Positions 24,834 to 33,305 of a stretch of DNA of 64,000 nt are shown here, one piece after another; position 1 is the stretch's first letter; every line of letters begins with the position of its first letter. The translations under genes were made by a program, and so were the position numbers. The notes below the pieces were generated by a model. The model saw nothing but the letters and a program-made list of their open reading frames with translations. It was not told the origin of the DNA and did not search any database. Source of the DNA: UBA1189 sp045660385 (lineage in GTDB: Bacteria; Bacteroidota; Bacteroidia; Bacteroidales; Bacteroidaceae); contig JAZRDT010000157.1 of the NCBI GenBank assembly GCA_045660385.1, positions 15,162 to 79,161 of the forward strand, read 5' to 3'.

Positions 24834-26060
24834 TTACCAACCCACTTCGTGCCATCCGGCATCCATATACCAGGAGGTGGCGCGGAACTTTTCGTTCAAG
24901 CCATCATAGATGCTCCTATCTTGAGGCACATAGCATGAGACTCCACCATAATTATCGAGGTCGACATGCTGTGTATAGGCATCATTGGAGTACCACCACG
25001 CAGTGGAACGGGCATAGGGTACAGCAAGGTCAAACACCGATTTCCAACGCACATAATCGGCCTCATCGGTAATCAGACGCTGCATGTAGCCATTCATATC
25101 GTAGAACTCTGGACGCGACTTGCTCGATAGTGGATAGTAGCGCTGAACTCCCTTCAGGTCGGTAGCCTCATCGCGCGACACATACTTAGTGACCATCCCA
25201 GCCGTAGCATTGGCCAAAGCATCGAGATGGCCGCAATCAATGACCGACAGCGACACACCGTAGCGATCGGAACCATAATCATAGACGGGCATCACACTAT
25301 CATTATACATACGGTAGTACTGCTCCACAACCTCAGCGCCATCAAAAGGAACACTGAAGAAGGGTTTCACCATACGTTCATAAGGAGCACCCGGATTGGG
25401 AATTTCAGCAGGGGAGGCTATGACGTAACGAGCAACGTTGCGTAGTTCATAAGCCACCTCTACGGCTTGCATGAAACAGGCATCAAACATGATAAACTCG
25501 AAACGAGGAAAGCCAGCCAACACATCGGCGACATCGGCGATATCCATCTTTGAACCGCTATTTGAATAATTGTTGCGTTCGTTATCTATACAGATACTGC
25601 GTTGGGGAATAGCTTTAGCAGGAAGCCATGCATCGCCATGCGACCAGAAGATGAGTCCATAGGTTGACGAAGGGTAATTGTCGTATACCCACTCCATCAC
25701 CGTACGGAGAGTTTCCACATCACCCGAGTTCTGCTCTTCAGAGTACTCATATACGACACGAGAAGTAGGACGTCGGCCCGACTGCTGTTCGATAGAGAGT
25801 ATGCGCGGATTAGAGGTATCGTCAAGATAGATAAGCAAACGGCTATTCGTGGGAATGTCGCCTGCAGCCTGCAACATTTCATCAATATCCTGTTCATGAA
25901 ACGCGCCATACGACAAGCTGTTTTCTGCAGCTATATAGGCCAATACCGTACGGTCATAGTTCACCTCTTCGTCGGGGTTAAACCAATGACACGATGTCAC
26001 ACCCAAGAGTAGCGACATCGTGCACATACATTTACAAATAAAAGAACGGAGTGATTGCAT
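24834..26060 (-). CDS. Clostripain-like (C11 family) cysteine peptidase lipoprotein
   Basis: 408 residues; lipobox LLLGVTSC (about Cys24), so it is membrane anchored. The catalytic His is in FWSHGDAWLPA (about 140) and the Cys in FIMFDACFMQAVE (about 193), the C11 dyad, preceded by core strands typical of the caspase-like fold (RLLIYLDD). Clostripain-like enzymes cut after Arg or Lys. Bacteroidales often carry such lipoproteins, in some cases with autoprocessing. It follows the 134-residue gene by 5 bp and forms an operon with it. Confidence 0.85.
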   Translation of the reverse strand: MQSLRSFICKCMCTMSLLLGVTSCHWFNPDEEVNYDRTVLAYIAAENSLSYGAFHEQDIDEMLQAAGDIPTNSRLLIYLDDTSNPRILSIEQQSGRRPTSRVVYEYSEEQNSGDVETLRTVMEWVYDNYPSSTYGLIFWSHGDAWLPAKAIPQRSICIDNERNNYSNSGSKMDIADVADVLAGFPRFEFIMFDACFMQAVEVAYELRNVARYVIASPAEIPNPGAPYERMVKPFFSVPFDGAEVVEQYYRMYNDSVMPVYDYGSDRYGVSLSVIDCGHLDALANATAGMVTKYVSRDEATDLKGVQRYYPLSSKSRPEFYDMNGYMQRLITDEADYVRWKSVFDLAVPYARSTAWWYSNDAYTQHVDLDNYGGVSCYVPQDRSIYDGLNEKFRATSWYMDAGWHEVGW

Positions 26061-26065
26061 GCGTT

Positions 26066-26470
26066 CTATTCTTTACGGAACACAAAAGCATCAGTTCCAA
26101 CCCGACGAAGCACCTTCTCCTTGTCGGACAGGTATCGCTTGCGTATCTTAACAAAACGTTTCTCCAAGTTCTTCTTATTGTCAGAGTAAACAACAGCACA
26201 GGTCTGATTATCTTCGCCCAACGTGCCCTCAAGATACATCTTAAACTGATGTGAGTAGTTTGCATAATTGAGCAGCGAACCATCCTTATTGATTACAATG
26301 CTATCAAGATACTGCACATCGGTTAGATAGACCACCGAATCATTGAAGTCAACAGACACGCCATACATATACACCCGCTTCGGGCCGTCCTTTTCTGCTT
26401 TAGGAGCGGCAAAGGATGAGAGCACGAAGATACTCAGCAAACTTGCCAACAGATAATGAAATTTGTTCAT
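26066..26470 (-). CDS. Secreted hypothetical protein upstream of the C11 peptidase
   Basis: 134 residues with a signal peptide (about 1-22, SSFAAPK). Mature part: VYMYGVSVDFNDSVVYLTDV, a polar beta-rich middle, then a basic helical end (KKNLEKRFVKIRKRYLSDKE). I do not recognise the family. Similar small exported proteins occur in Bacteroidales as hypothetical proteins. The 5-bp spacing before the peptidase suggests a functional pair, for example an inhibitor or substrate-presenting partner, which is speculation. Confidence 0.6.
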   Translation of the reverse strand: MNKFHYLLASLLSIFVLSSFAAPKAEKDGPKRVYMYGVSVDFNDSVVYLTDVQYLDSIVINKDGSLLNYANYSHQFKMYLEGTLGEDNQTCAVVYSDNKKNLEKRFVKIRKRYLSDKEKVLRRVGTDAFVFRKE

Positions 26471-26490
26471 AAGCGTGTATCTTTATTATA

Positions 26491-26674
26491 AGAATCTGTT
26501 TTAAAATTACCGTTAATATGTTTTGAATCTGCTTTTCGGTTTATCTGAGACTCTTTTTGGCATCTTTGCGCTCTCAATTCTTGCAAATAGACCACTATTT
26601 GCTGCGCCTTGACAACGCAAATCCACCTAAAAACACCTCTCAGCTAAACTCGAAATAATTTTAAAACAGATTCT
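26491..26674. mobile_element. MITE-like element with perfect 19-bp terminal inverted repeats
   Basis: AGAATCTGTTTTAAAATTA (26491-26509) is exactly inverted at 26656-26674; the element is 184 bp. Inside is a hairpin CAAATAG-ACCA-CTATTTG (about 26584-26601) and no ORF. It occupies the whole space between rpoD and the 134-residue gene start. There is no obvious target duplication. It could alternatively be a structured RNA or double terminator. Confidence 0.7.
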
Positions 26675-26683
26675 AAAGACCTG

Positions 26684-27544
26684 TTATCCCAAGTATGACT
26701 TGAGCAGCTTACTACGTGAATTCTGACGGAGACGACGGATAGCCTTTTCCTTAATTTGACGTACACGCTCGCGTGTGAGGCCAAACTTATCACCAATCTC
26801 CTCCAGGGTCATCTCCTGAGTACCGATACCGAAGAACATCTGAAGAATCTCTTTCTCACGATCGGTGAGTGTAGAAAGCGCACGATCAATCTCTGTAGAG
26901 AGAGATTCGCTCACGAGTGAACGGTCGGCCATAGGTGAATCGTCATTCACGAGCACATCGAGCAGACTGTTGTCCTCACCCTCTACGAAGGGAGCATCTA
27001 CCGAAATGTGTCGACCCGACACTTTCAAGGTATCGGCAATCTTGTCTACGGGTATATCGAGCTCGTCGGCCAACTCCTCTGCAGAGGGGCGACGTTCGTT
27101 TTCTTGCTCAAACTTAGAGAAAGCCTTGCTAATCTTGTTCAGTGAACCTACCTGGTTGAGCGGGAGACGCACGATACGTGCCTGCTCGGCCAACGCCTGA
27201 AGGATAGACTGACGAATCCACCACACGGCATAACTGATAAACTTAAAGCCGCGGGTCTCATCAAACTTCTCTGCTGCCTTAATCAAGCCCAAGTTACCTT
27301 CGTTAATCAAGTCAGGCAAGCTAAGTCCCTGATTTTGATATTGCTTGGCCACAGAAACCACGAAACGCAAATTGGCACGTGTCAGTTTTTCCAATGCTAC
27401 GCGATCGCCTTTACGTATACGCTGGGCGAGCTCCACCTCTTCGTCTACGGTAATCAACTCTTCGCGACCAATTTCCTGCAAGTACTTATCCAACGATGCG
27501 CTCTCGCGGTTGGTAATGCTCTTTGTAATTTTAAGCTGTCTCAT
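26684..27544 (-). CDS. rpoD: RNA polymerase primary sigma factor, short Bacteroidetes form
   Basis: 286 residues; the housekeeping sigma factor. Regions visible: 1.2 (DKYLQEIGREELITVDEEVE), 2.1-2.4 (LINEGNLGLIKAAEKFDETR, then FKFISYAVWWIRQSI), 3 (LPLNQVGSLNKISKAFSKFE), 4.1-4.2 (LTDREKEILQMFFGIG, MTLEEIGDKFGLTRERVRQI). Region 1.1 and the large non-conserved region are absent, as in Bacteroidetes primary sigmas. Its promoter lies within a hairpin repeat (27587-27618). Confidence 0.93.
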   Translation of the reverse strand: MRQLKITKSITNRESASLDKYLQEIGREELITVDEEVELAQRIRKGDRVALEKLTRANLRFVVSVAKQYQNQGLSLPDLINEGNLGLIKAAEKFDETRGFKFISYAVWWIRQSILQALAEQARIVRLPLNQVGSLNKISKAFSKFEQENERRPSAEELADELDIPVDKIADTLKVSGRHISVDAPFVEGEDNSLLDVLVNDDSPMADRSLVSESLSTEIDRALSTLTDREKEILQMFFGIGTQEMTLEEIGDKFGLTRERVRQIKEKAIRRLRQNSRSKLLKSYLG

Positions 27545-27586
27545 CGAAATAAAATACGTATTTCAGTCAATAAACCAAATTAGCTG

Positions 27587-27656
27587 CAAAGATAGTGCAA
27601 ACCGAACGAAATATCAAATTTATTTTGAATATTTCTGAGGTGCAGCCTATCTTCAA
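27587..27656. repeat. Hairpin repeat family, copy A, carrying the rpoD promoter
   Basis: Outer arms AAGATAG / CTATCTT surround GTGCAAACCGAACGAAATAT...GAGGTGCAGC with an AT-rich inner stem. On the minus strand this sequence provides TATCTTTG (27594-27587) and TTTG (27618-27615) with a 20-bp spacer, 43 bp upstream of rpoD. Confidence 0.7.
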
Positions 27657-27670
27657 ACAGCATAGCTGAT

Positions 27671-27738
27671 TAAAATTAGTGCAAGGCGAGCGAAAAAGCA
27701 AATTTATTTGCATTTTTCCGAGCCGCAGCCTAATTAAA
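27671..27738. repeat. Hairpin repeat family, copy B
   Basis: Same core as copy A: GTGCAAGGCGAGCGAAAAAG, then CAAATTTATTTG, then TTTTTCCGAGCCGCAGCC, with outer arms TTAAAATTAG / CTAATTAAA. A degenerate third copy follows (about 27750-27860), with GTGCAACTGACGCATGAGCG and GGCGAGCGAAAAGG. No gene lies in 27545-28005 apart from these repeats and the promoter at 27935. Confidence 0.65.
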
Positions 27739-27934
27739 AGCTGTAAAGCAGATTAAAGATAGTGCAACTGACGCATGAGCGAGCAAGAGTCAAGCCTGCT
27801 TAAGGCTCTTTCGGCGAGCGAAAAGGAAGAGGACGAAGTCAGGGTGAACGAACAAAAGCACTTCCAAACAAGCCTAAGCGAGGGAAGTTCGCCCATCGTT
27901 CATCATCCCTCAGCCAAATATTATTTCCAAAAAA

Positions 27935-27975
27935 GTTGTAAATCAACATAGATTAATTACCTTTGCATAGCAAAG
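27935..27975 (+). promoter_or_regulatory. Promoter of the exopolysaccharide operon with overlapping palindrome
   Basis: GTTG at 27935-27938 and TACCTTTG at 27958-27965 are spaced by 19 bp. The -7 element runs into a perfect palindrome CTTTGC-ATA-GCAAAG (27961-27975), which could be an operator or early RNA hairpin. I see no flanking inverted repeats of the invertible-promoter type and no UpxY-like antiterminator gene nearby. Confidence 0.6.
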
Positions 27976-28005
27976 TGGTATATAGTTGCCTATAAAAAAA
28001 GCAGT

Positions 28006-28134
28006 ATGGCAATGCAAACTGATCAGAAACAGGACCACACATACTTCCCGGAGCACCGAAATGACTGGATTCCTTGCACTTACATAGAATCCAAAGCCCC
28101 AGAGGAATGTCCGATAATGAACAACAAGCAATGA
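28006..28134 (+). CDS. Small 42-residue ORF leading the exopolysaccharide operon
   Basis: ATG 28006 to TGA 28134 encodes 42 residues beginning MAMQTDQKQDHTYFPEHRND and containing WIPCTYIES and ECPIMNNKQ, with two cysteines. It is soluble and lacks a signal peptide. Two facts support it: it starts 40 bp after a good promoter, and its stop overlaps the flippase start at 28131 as ATGA, like other junctions in the locus. The family is not recognised. It may be a small regulator or a translated leader for the flippase. Confidence 0.55.
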   Translation: MAMQTDQKQDHTYFPEHRNDWIPCTYIESKAPEECPIMNNKQ

Positions 28135-29675
28135 GTTCTCATTCAGAAAACACAAAACGTATAGCCAAGAACACGATGATGCTGTATGTGCGCATGCTAT
28201 TCAGCATGGTGGTATCGCTATATACCTCCCGTGTGGTATTAAACACATTGGGAGTGGAGGACTATGGAATACAAAATGCCGTAGGCGGCTTCGTGGCCAT
28301 GTTCTCCATCTTCTCCAACTCTTTATCTTCTGCCGTAAGCCGTTTCTTGACATTCGAATTAGGCAAAGGAGATACTGAAAACCTAAAAAAAGTATTCTCT
28401 ACTGCCCTAGTTGTCCACTTAGGACTCACACTTATCGTATTAGCGATAGCAGAAACCGCAGGTGTATGGTTTGTGAACCATAAGATGGAAATACCTGGCG
28501 ACCGACTATATGCCGCCAATTGGGTATTCCAGGCATCGATCATCTCATTCTGCTTCAGCTTGATAAGTGCCCCATATAGAGCATCGATTACATCACACGA
28601 GCACTTGAGCATGTTTGCCTATATAGGCATTGCCGACAGCTGCCTACATTTAGTAAGCGTGCTTTTCATTGCATTTTCTCCCTGGCAGTTTGACAGGCTA
28701 ATTGTATACTCCGTACTTTTAGTTTGTATTAATGTCACCCTTCAATGCATCTATTCCATCTATTGCGGAATACATTTTGAAGAATGCTCTTTACACAACA
28801 AATGGAGCAAACGATACATCAAGGAGATTACCTCATTTACAAGTTGGAATTTCATCGGATGTACTGCTGACTTACTGAAGGATCAAGGCATCAACATCCT
28901 CCTTAATATCACCTTCGGGCCAATAATCAATGCTGCTCGAGGTATTGCCTACACAGTAAACAGAGCCGTTAGCGGGTTTGCAAGCAATTTCATGACTGCA
29001 CTATCACCTCAAATCACAAAAAATTACGCATCAGGAGATAGAGAATATACTTTTTCTCTAGTAGAACGAGGGGCACGTTTCTGTTTCTACATCATGTTCA
29101 TACTATCGCTTCCTTTATGGTTAGAAACTGACACTATACTTACCCTTTGGCTAAAGCAATATCCTGACCACACAGTTAATTTTGTAAGATTGGTACTTGT
29201 GCTCTCGTTGAGTGAAATCCTGTCAAGCACCCTCATGTATCTACAATTAGCTACAGGTAAAATCCGCAATTATCAACTTATTATCGGAAGTATCACACTA
29301 CTGAACTTTCCCTTCTCTTATGCAACCCTCAAATTAGGATGCCCACCTGAGAGTCCATTAGTAATCGCTATCGTCATCTCTACTTTGTGCATGATGATAC
29401 GACTAGTCTTATTGAAAAGGACTGCAGGTCTATCAATCCGTTCATTTATTAAGAATGTATACATCAACATTATCTACGTAGCCATATTATCAAGTATCAT
29501 TCCATTAGCAATACACACGATGATGGATGAGGGTTGGTTACGAATGATTGTTACAAGCTGTACAAGTGTCATTGCAAGTTGTATAATCATTTTGTTTTTC
29601 GGATGCAACCACGAAGAACGTGTATTTATCCTTGGCAAGATTCCTATCATTAAACATCGATTCAGTCATTCATGA
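28131..29675 (+). CDS. Polysaccharide flippase (Wzx-like, MATE/MVF superfamily)
   Basis: 514 residues from ATG 28131 (MSSHSENTKRIAKNTMMLYV), chosen because it forms an ATGA overlap with the 42-codon ORF; ATG 28107 is in frame as an alternative. About 12-14 hydrophobic helices. The N-terminal TMMLYVRMLFSMVVSLYTSR and GVEDYGIQNAVGGFVAMFSI are typical of the PST/Wzx exporters in Bacteroidetes. It should flip lipid-linked oligosaccharide repeat units to the periplasmic side for the Wzy polymerase at 35.2 kb. Confidence 0.88.
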   Translation: MSSHSENTKRIAKNTMMLYVRMLFSMVVSLYTSRVVLNTLGVEDYGIQNAVGGFVAMFSIFSNSLSSAVSRFLTFELGKGDTENLKKVFSTALVVHLGLTLIVLAIAETAGVWFVNHKMEIPGDRLYAANWVFQASIISFCFSLISAPYRASITSHEHLSMFAYIGIADSCLHLVSVLFIAFSPWQFDRLIVYSVLLVCINVTLQCIYSIYCGIHFEECSLHNKWSKRYIKEITSFTSWNFIGCTADLLKDQGINILLNITFGPIINAARGIAYTVNRAVSGFASNFMTALSPQITKNYASGDREYTFSLVERGARFCFYIMFILSLPLWLETDTILTLWLKQYPDHTVNFVRLVLVLSLSEILSSTLMYLQLATGKIRNYQLIIGSITLLNFPFSYATLKLGCPPESPLVIAIVISTLCMMIRLVLLKRTAGLSIRSFIKNVYINIIYVAILSSIIPLAIHTMMDEGWLRMIVTSCTSVIASCIIILFFGCNHEERVFILGKIPIIKHRFSHS

Positions 29676-30370
29676 GAATTCCACAAATGATACGGGCCAT
29701 ATTGGCATTAGCTATACGTACGATTGTTGCACCCTTCAATCGGTTACGCCATTATTGGAGCATGAAACTCAAATGGTGGGGAAAGCTGCGAATGGCTCCA
29801 TCGGCATATATCCACCCTGACTCATACTTTGAAGGGGCAAACTCAATCTGGAACAACTCATACTTCAGCGGACGAATGGGTTATGGGAGTTATATTACAC
29901 AAGGTTGCCATATCGAAGGTAATATTGGACGTTTTTGTTCTATTGCATCTGATGTAAAGGTCTGTATCGGGACGCACCCGATAGAAGCACCTTATGCTAC
30001 CACCTCGCCCATGTTCTATTCTCTACGGAAACAGACAGGAACCACTTTTGCACAAAAGCAGATGTTTGATGAATTACGTCCACCAATAACCATAGGAAAT
30101 GACTGTTGGATAGGACAAGGCGCATTGCTTGTAGGAGGAGTAAGCATAGGAGACGGAAGCGTTGTCCTGGCAGGAGCTGTCGTAACAAAGGATGTACCTC
30201 CCTATGCCATAGTGGGCGGAGTACCTGCCAAACTTATAAAGTGCAGATATGATGCTGATACTATAAACTTTTTATTGGAAAAGGAGTGGTGGAATAAACC
30301 TATTGAATGGCTAAAGGAGAACAGCAGCCTGCTAAACGATATTGACAAACTTAAAGAGGCCCTATCTTAA
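29672..30370 (+). CDS. Left-handed beta-helix acetyltransferase (CatB/xenobiotic acyltransferase type)
   Basis: 232 residues. An N-terminal amphipathic or hydrophobic helix (about 5-25) is followed by hexapeptide-repeat coils (HIEGNIGRFCSIASDV, TIGNDCWIGQGALLVGGV, SIGDGSVVLAGAVVTKDV) and the closing YAIVGGVPAKLIKCR. A loop with GTHPIEAPYATTSPMF carries the catalytic-type His. It resembles acetyl-CoA-dependent sugar O-acetyltransferases found in capsule loci, so it probably acetylates the repeat unit. It overlaps the flippase by 4 bp. Confidence 0.87.
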   Translation: MRIPQMIRAILALAIRTIVAPFNRLRHYWSMKLKWWGKLRMAPSAYIHPDSYFEGANSIWNNSYFSGRMGYGSYITQGCHIEGNIGRFCSIASDVKVCIGTHPIEAPYATTSPMFYSLRKQTGTTFAQKQMFDELRPPITIGNDCWIGQGALLVGGVSIGDGSVVLAGAVVTKDVPPYAIVGGVPAKLIKCRYDADTINFLLEKEWWNKPIEWLKENSSLLNDIDKLKEALS

Positions 30371-30372
30371 GG

Positions 30373-31214
30373 ATGAAACTATCAATAATCACCATCAACT
30401 ACAATAATCGCGAAGGACTACGAAAGACCATCGAGAGCGTAGTGAATCAAACCTGTCAGGACTTTGAATACATCGTCATCGATGGCGGATCTACTGATGG
30501 AAGTGCTGAGGTAATCAAAGAATTTGAAGATAAAATAGACTCATGGGTAAGTGAGCCCGACAAAGGCATCTACAATGCAATGAACAAGGGAATAAAAAAG
30601 CTTTAGGGGAATATTGTATTTTCATGAACTCTGGAGATTACTTCTACTCACCAGACACAATAGAAACAGTATTCTCAAAACAAGTGACTACGGATATTAT
30701 TTGCGGTAACACACACACTAACAAATTAAAAGTTCCGCCTCAAGAAATCACGTTGGATTACCTGTTCAACAACTCAATCTGCCATCAATGCGCATTTATA
30801 CGTACATCTTTAATGAAAAAATATGGGTACGATGAAAATTATAAAATAGTCGCTGACCGCAAATTCTTTATTCAAGCACTAATCCTCGACAATTGTTCTT
30901 ACCAAGCAGTTAATGTTGATGTTGTAAACTATGACATCAATGGGTTCAGTGCAACAAACCCCGTTTTATCTCGTTTAGAATACGACAAAGTCTTAGAAGA
31001 GCTAATACCCCAAAGAATTAGGTTGGATTATGGACGAAAATATAAAGGTGAGCTTTATGGCGACACATGGTATGATAAATTGTTCATTGAAATACGAAAT
31101 AGAAAATACAAAAGACCCATATATACATTGGTTACATGCTTATTACGGGTTATTGCTATTTTTCACAAGAGTGCCAAGTTTATAAAACTATACCCATACA
31201 ACATTCATGATTAG
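30373..31214 (+). pseudogene. Family 2 glycosyltransferase split by a -1 frame change at an A-tract
   Basis: The N-terminal part (30373-30606) encodes a GT2 start (MKLSIITINYNNREGLRKTI), the nucleotide-binding IDGGSTDGSAEV and GIYNAMNKGIKK, then stops at TAG. The second part (30624-31214, internal ATG) continues in the -1 frame with GEYCIFMNSGDYF. Reading ATA AAA AAG with a -1 shift gives KKALGEYCIFMNSGD, a seamless GT2 sequence. The six-A tract ends in the classic slippery A_AAA_AAG. I see no strong downstream stem, so an indel (phase variation, pseudogene or sequencing error) is as likely as programmed frameshifting. If restored, the enzyme is about 280 residues. Confidence 0.8.
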
Positions 31215-31292
31215 TTAATAATAACAATTGCAACAACATCAAATAATCAGAAATATTATAGTCTTATAGAGGCTATTAGCATTCATCATATT

Positions 31293-32354
31293 ATGAGAAT
31301 ATTAGTTACAGGTGCAGCTGGATTTATAGGCAGTAATGTTATCAAAGGAATATTCGAACAGCTAACAGACGCAGTGGTAGTTGGAATTGACAATCTAAAT
31401 GACTATTACGATGTTAGTCTAAAGGAAGAGAGGTTATCTCATCTTATTAAGCACCCAAATTTCACCTTCATTAAAGGAGATATTGCAGACAGCCCCCTCA
31501 TTAAAAGCACGTTTGCTAACATCAAGCCACAAATCGTAATAAATCTTGCAGCACAAGTTGGAGTTCGCAATAGCATAAGCAACCCTGACGCCTATATAGA
31601 ATCTAATATTATCGGATTCTACAACATCCTTGAAGCGTGCAGAAAGTCCTATGAACAATATGAGAATGGAGTGCAACATCTTGTATATGCATCATCATCA
31701 TCTGTTTATGGTTCAAATGGGAAGATTCCATATTCAACAGATGACAAGGTAGACAATCCCGTTTCACTATATGCAGCCACAAAAAAAAGCAATGAACTTA
31801 TGGCTCATGCTTATAGTAAGTTATACAACATACCATCGACTGGACTACGATTTTTCACAGTATATGGACCTGCAGGACGTCCTGACATGGCATATTTTGG
31901 TTTTACAGACAAACTGATTAAAGGAGATAAGATTCAGATATTCAACTATGGTAAATGCAAAAGAGACTTTACTTACATTGACGACATCGTAGAAGGAATA
32001 ATTCGCGTAATGCAGAAGCCACCAGTTAAATCTACCGGCGATGATGGTCTTCCTATACCTCCATACGCGGTATACAACATTGGGAACAATAATCCTGAGA
32101 ATCTTTTGGACTTTGTCACCATTCTTCAAGAAGAGTTAGTACGTGTAGGCTTGCTCCCATCCGATTACGACTTTGAGGCTCATAAAGAGCTAGTACCTAT
32201 GCAGCCTGGTGATGTTCCTATAACCTTTGCAGACACATCTACACTAGAAAGAGATTTCGGATTTAAACCATCAACGTCTCTTCGTGAAGGGCTTCGCTCT
32301 TTTGTAGAATGGTATGCTGCCAAGTGTAAATTATCAACATTATATTATGATTAG
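31293..32354 (+). CDS. NAD-dependent epimerase, probably UDP-glucuronate 4-epimerase
   Basis: 353 residues of the extended short-chain dehydrogenase family. NAD-binding TGAAGFIG (about 6-13), active-site SSSSVYG (about 132-138) and YAATK (about 160-164). The motifs GIDNLNDYYD and FTVYGPAGRPDMA are characteristic of the CapI/WbpP UDP-GlcA (or UDP-GalA) 4-epimerase group; the C-terminal MQPGDVPITFADTS also fits. It would make UDP-galacturonate for the polysaccharide. UDP-glucose/galactose specificity cannot be excluded. It sits in an AT-rich block (30.6-35.2 kb). Confidence 0.85.
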   Translation: MRILVTGAAGFIGSNVIKGIFEQLTDAVVVGIDNLNDYYDVSLKEERLSHLIKHPNFTFIKGDIADSPLIKSTFANIKPQIVINLAAQVGVRNSISNPDAYIESNIIGFYNILEACRKSYEQYENGVQHLVYASSSSVYGSNGKIPYSTDDKVDNPVSLYAATKKSNELMAHAYSKLYNIPSTGLRFFTVYGPAGRPDMAYFGFTDKLIKGDKIQIFNYGKCKRDFTYIDDIVEGIIRVMQKPPVKSTGDDGLPIPPYAVYNIGNNNPENLLDFVTILQEELVRVGLLPSDYDFEAHKELVPMQPGDVPITFADTSTLERDFGFKPSTSLREGLRSFVEWYAAKCKLSTLYYD

Positions 32355-32360
32355 ACTTTT

Positions 32361-33299
32361 ATGCAGACAATACCGATAGTTCTTACTTTTGATGACAACA
32401 TGTCACTCCCCGCTGCAGTATGTATTTCTTCAATCCTAACCTCAGCTCAGGAAGATACTTTTTTCGATTTTTACATACTATATTCAGATCATGAGCCACA
32501 TATTGTCGGACTGGACAAAATTAAATCCAGATTTTCCAATATAGACATTAAATATAGGTCGGTAGGAAATATCTTTAAAAACGCATACGAAATAAGAGGC
32601 ATAACGACTGCAGCATATTATAGACTATTAGCAGCAGACCTAATTCCTGAATATGACCAAGTAATTTATGCAGATGTCGACATGATTTTCAGGATGGATT
32701 TATCCTCGTTGTATAAGATGGATTTAGATGATAATTATTTGGGTGCAGTGTTTGCTTTGGGACTCAATACTGAAGAAAAAGCACGACAATATATAGCGTC
32801 TATCGGTATAGAACCAGGAAATTACTTTCTTTCCGGTTTCTTACTCATGAATTTATCAAGGATTAGAAAAGATAATCTGACCAATAAATTCATAGAGTTA
32901 TCCAAGAACAATTATAAGTATCAGGACCAAGATATAATAAACATTATATGTAAAGACAAAATCATATCAATTCCTTATGTTTATTCTATGACAGTTGCTG
33001 CATTCGAAGCAGTCTCAATGAATACGGATTTGTTACATACCAAATATATGAGTAACCCATTTGATGATGACCCTTTACTATACAGCAACATACATTACAA
33101 TGGCGTTAAACCTTGGAAAGATTGGTGTCCGAATTTAGATCAGTGGTGGGAGTGCTATAGAAAATCACCAATATATGACCCTGCGCTCTATTTTTCATTT
33201 TTCAATAACAAACTAGAGTTTCTTGATCAGCTTAGTCTACTTAAAAGGATCAAAATTCTATTGCGTTATTTTGTTTTTGGACGAAAAAAGCAAATTTAA
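32361..33299 (+). CDS. Glycosyltransferase family 8
   Basis: 312 residues. GT-A fold with an opening IPIVLTFDDNMSLPAAVCIS, a DxD metal-binding motif in YADVDMIFR (about 103-107), and GNYFLSGFLLMNLSRIRK, then KYQDQDIIN, all of which match GT8 (glycogenin/LgtC type, retaining). It follows the epimerase by 6 bp, suggesting a galactosyl or galacturonosyl donor, but the donor is inferred from context only. Confidence 0.88.
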   Translation: MQTIPIVLTFDDNMSLPAAVCISSILTSAQEDTFFDFYILYSDHEPHIVGLDKIKSRFSNIDIKYRSVGNIFKNAYEIRGITTAAYYRLLAADLIPEYDQVIYADVDMIFRMDLSSLYKMDLDDNYLGAVFALGLNTEEKARQYIASIGIEPGNYFLSGFLLMNLSRIRKDNLTNKFIELSKNNYKYQDQDIINIICKDKIISIPYVYSMTVAAFEAVSMNTDLLHTKYMSNPFDDDPLLYSNIHYNGVKPWKDWCPNLDQWWECYRKSPIYDPALYFSFFNNKLEFLDQLSLLKRIKILLRYFVFGRKKQI

Positions 33300-33305
33300 C
33301 AATCC

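Noticed and set aside
27900..28005. Invertible promoter for the EPS locus
   Set aside because: Only a small palindrome at the -7 element is present; no flanking inverted repeats or recombinase gene were found.
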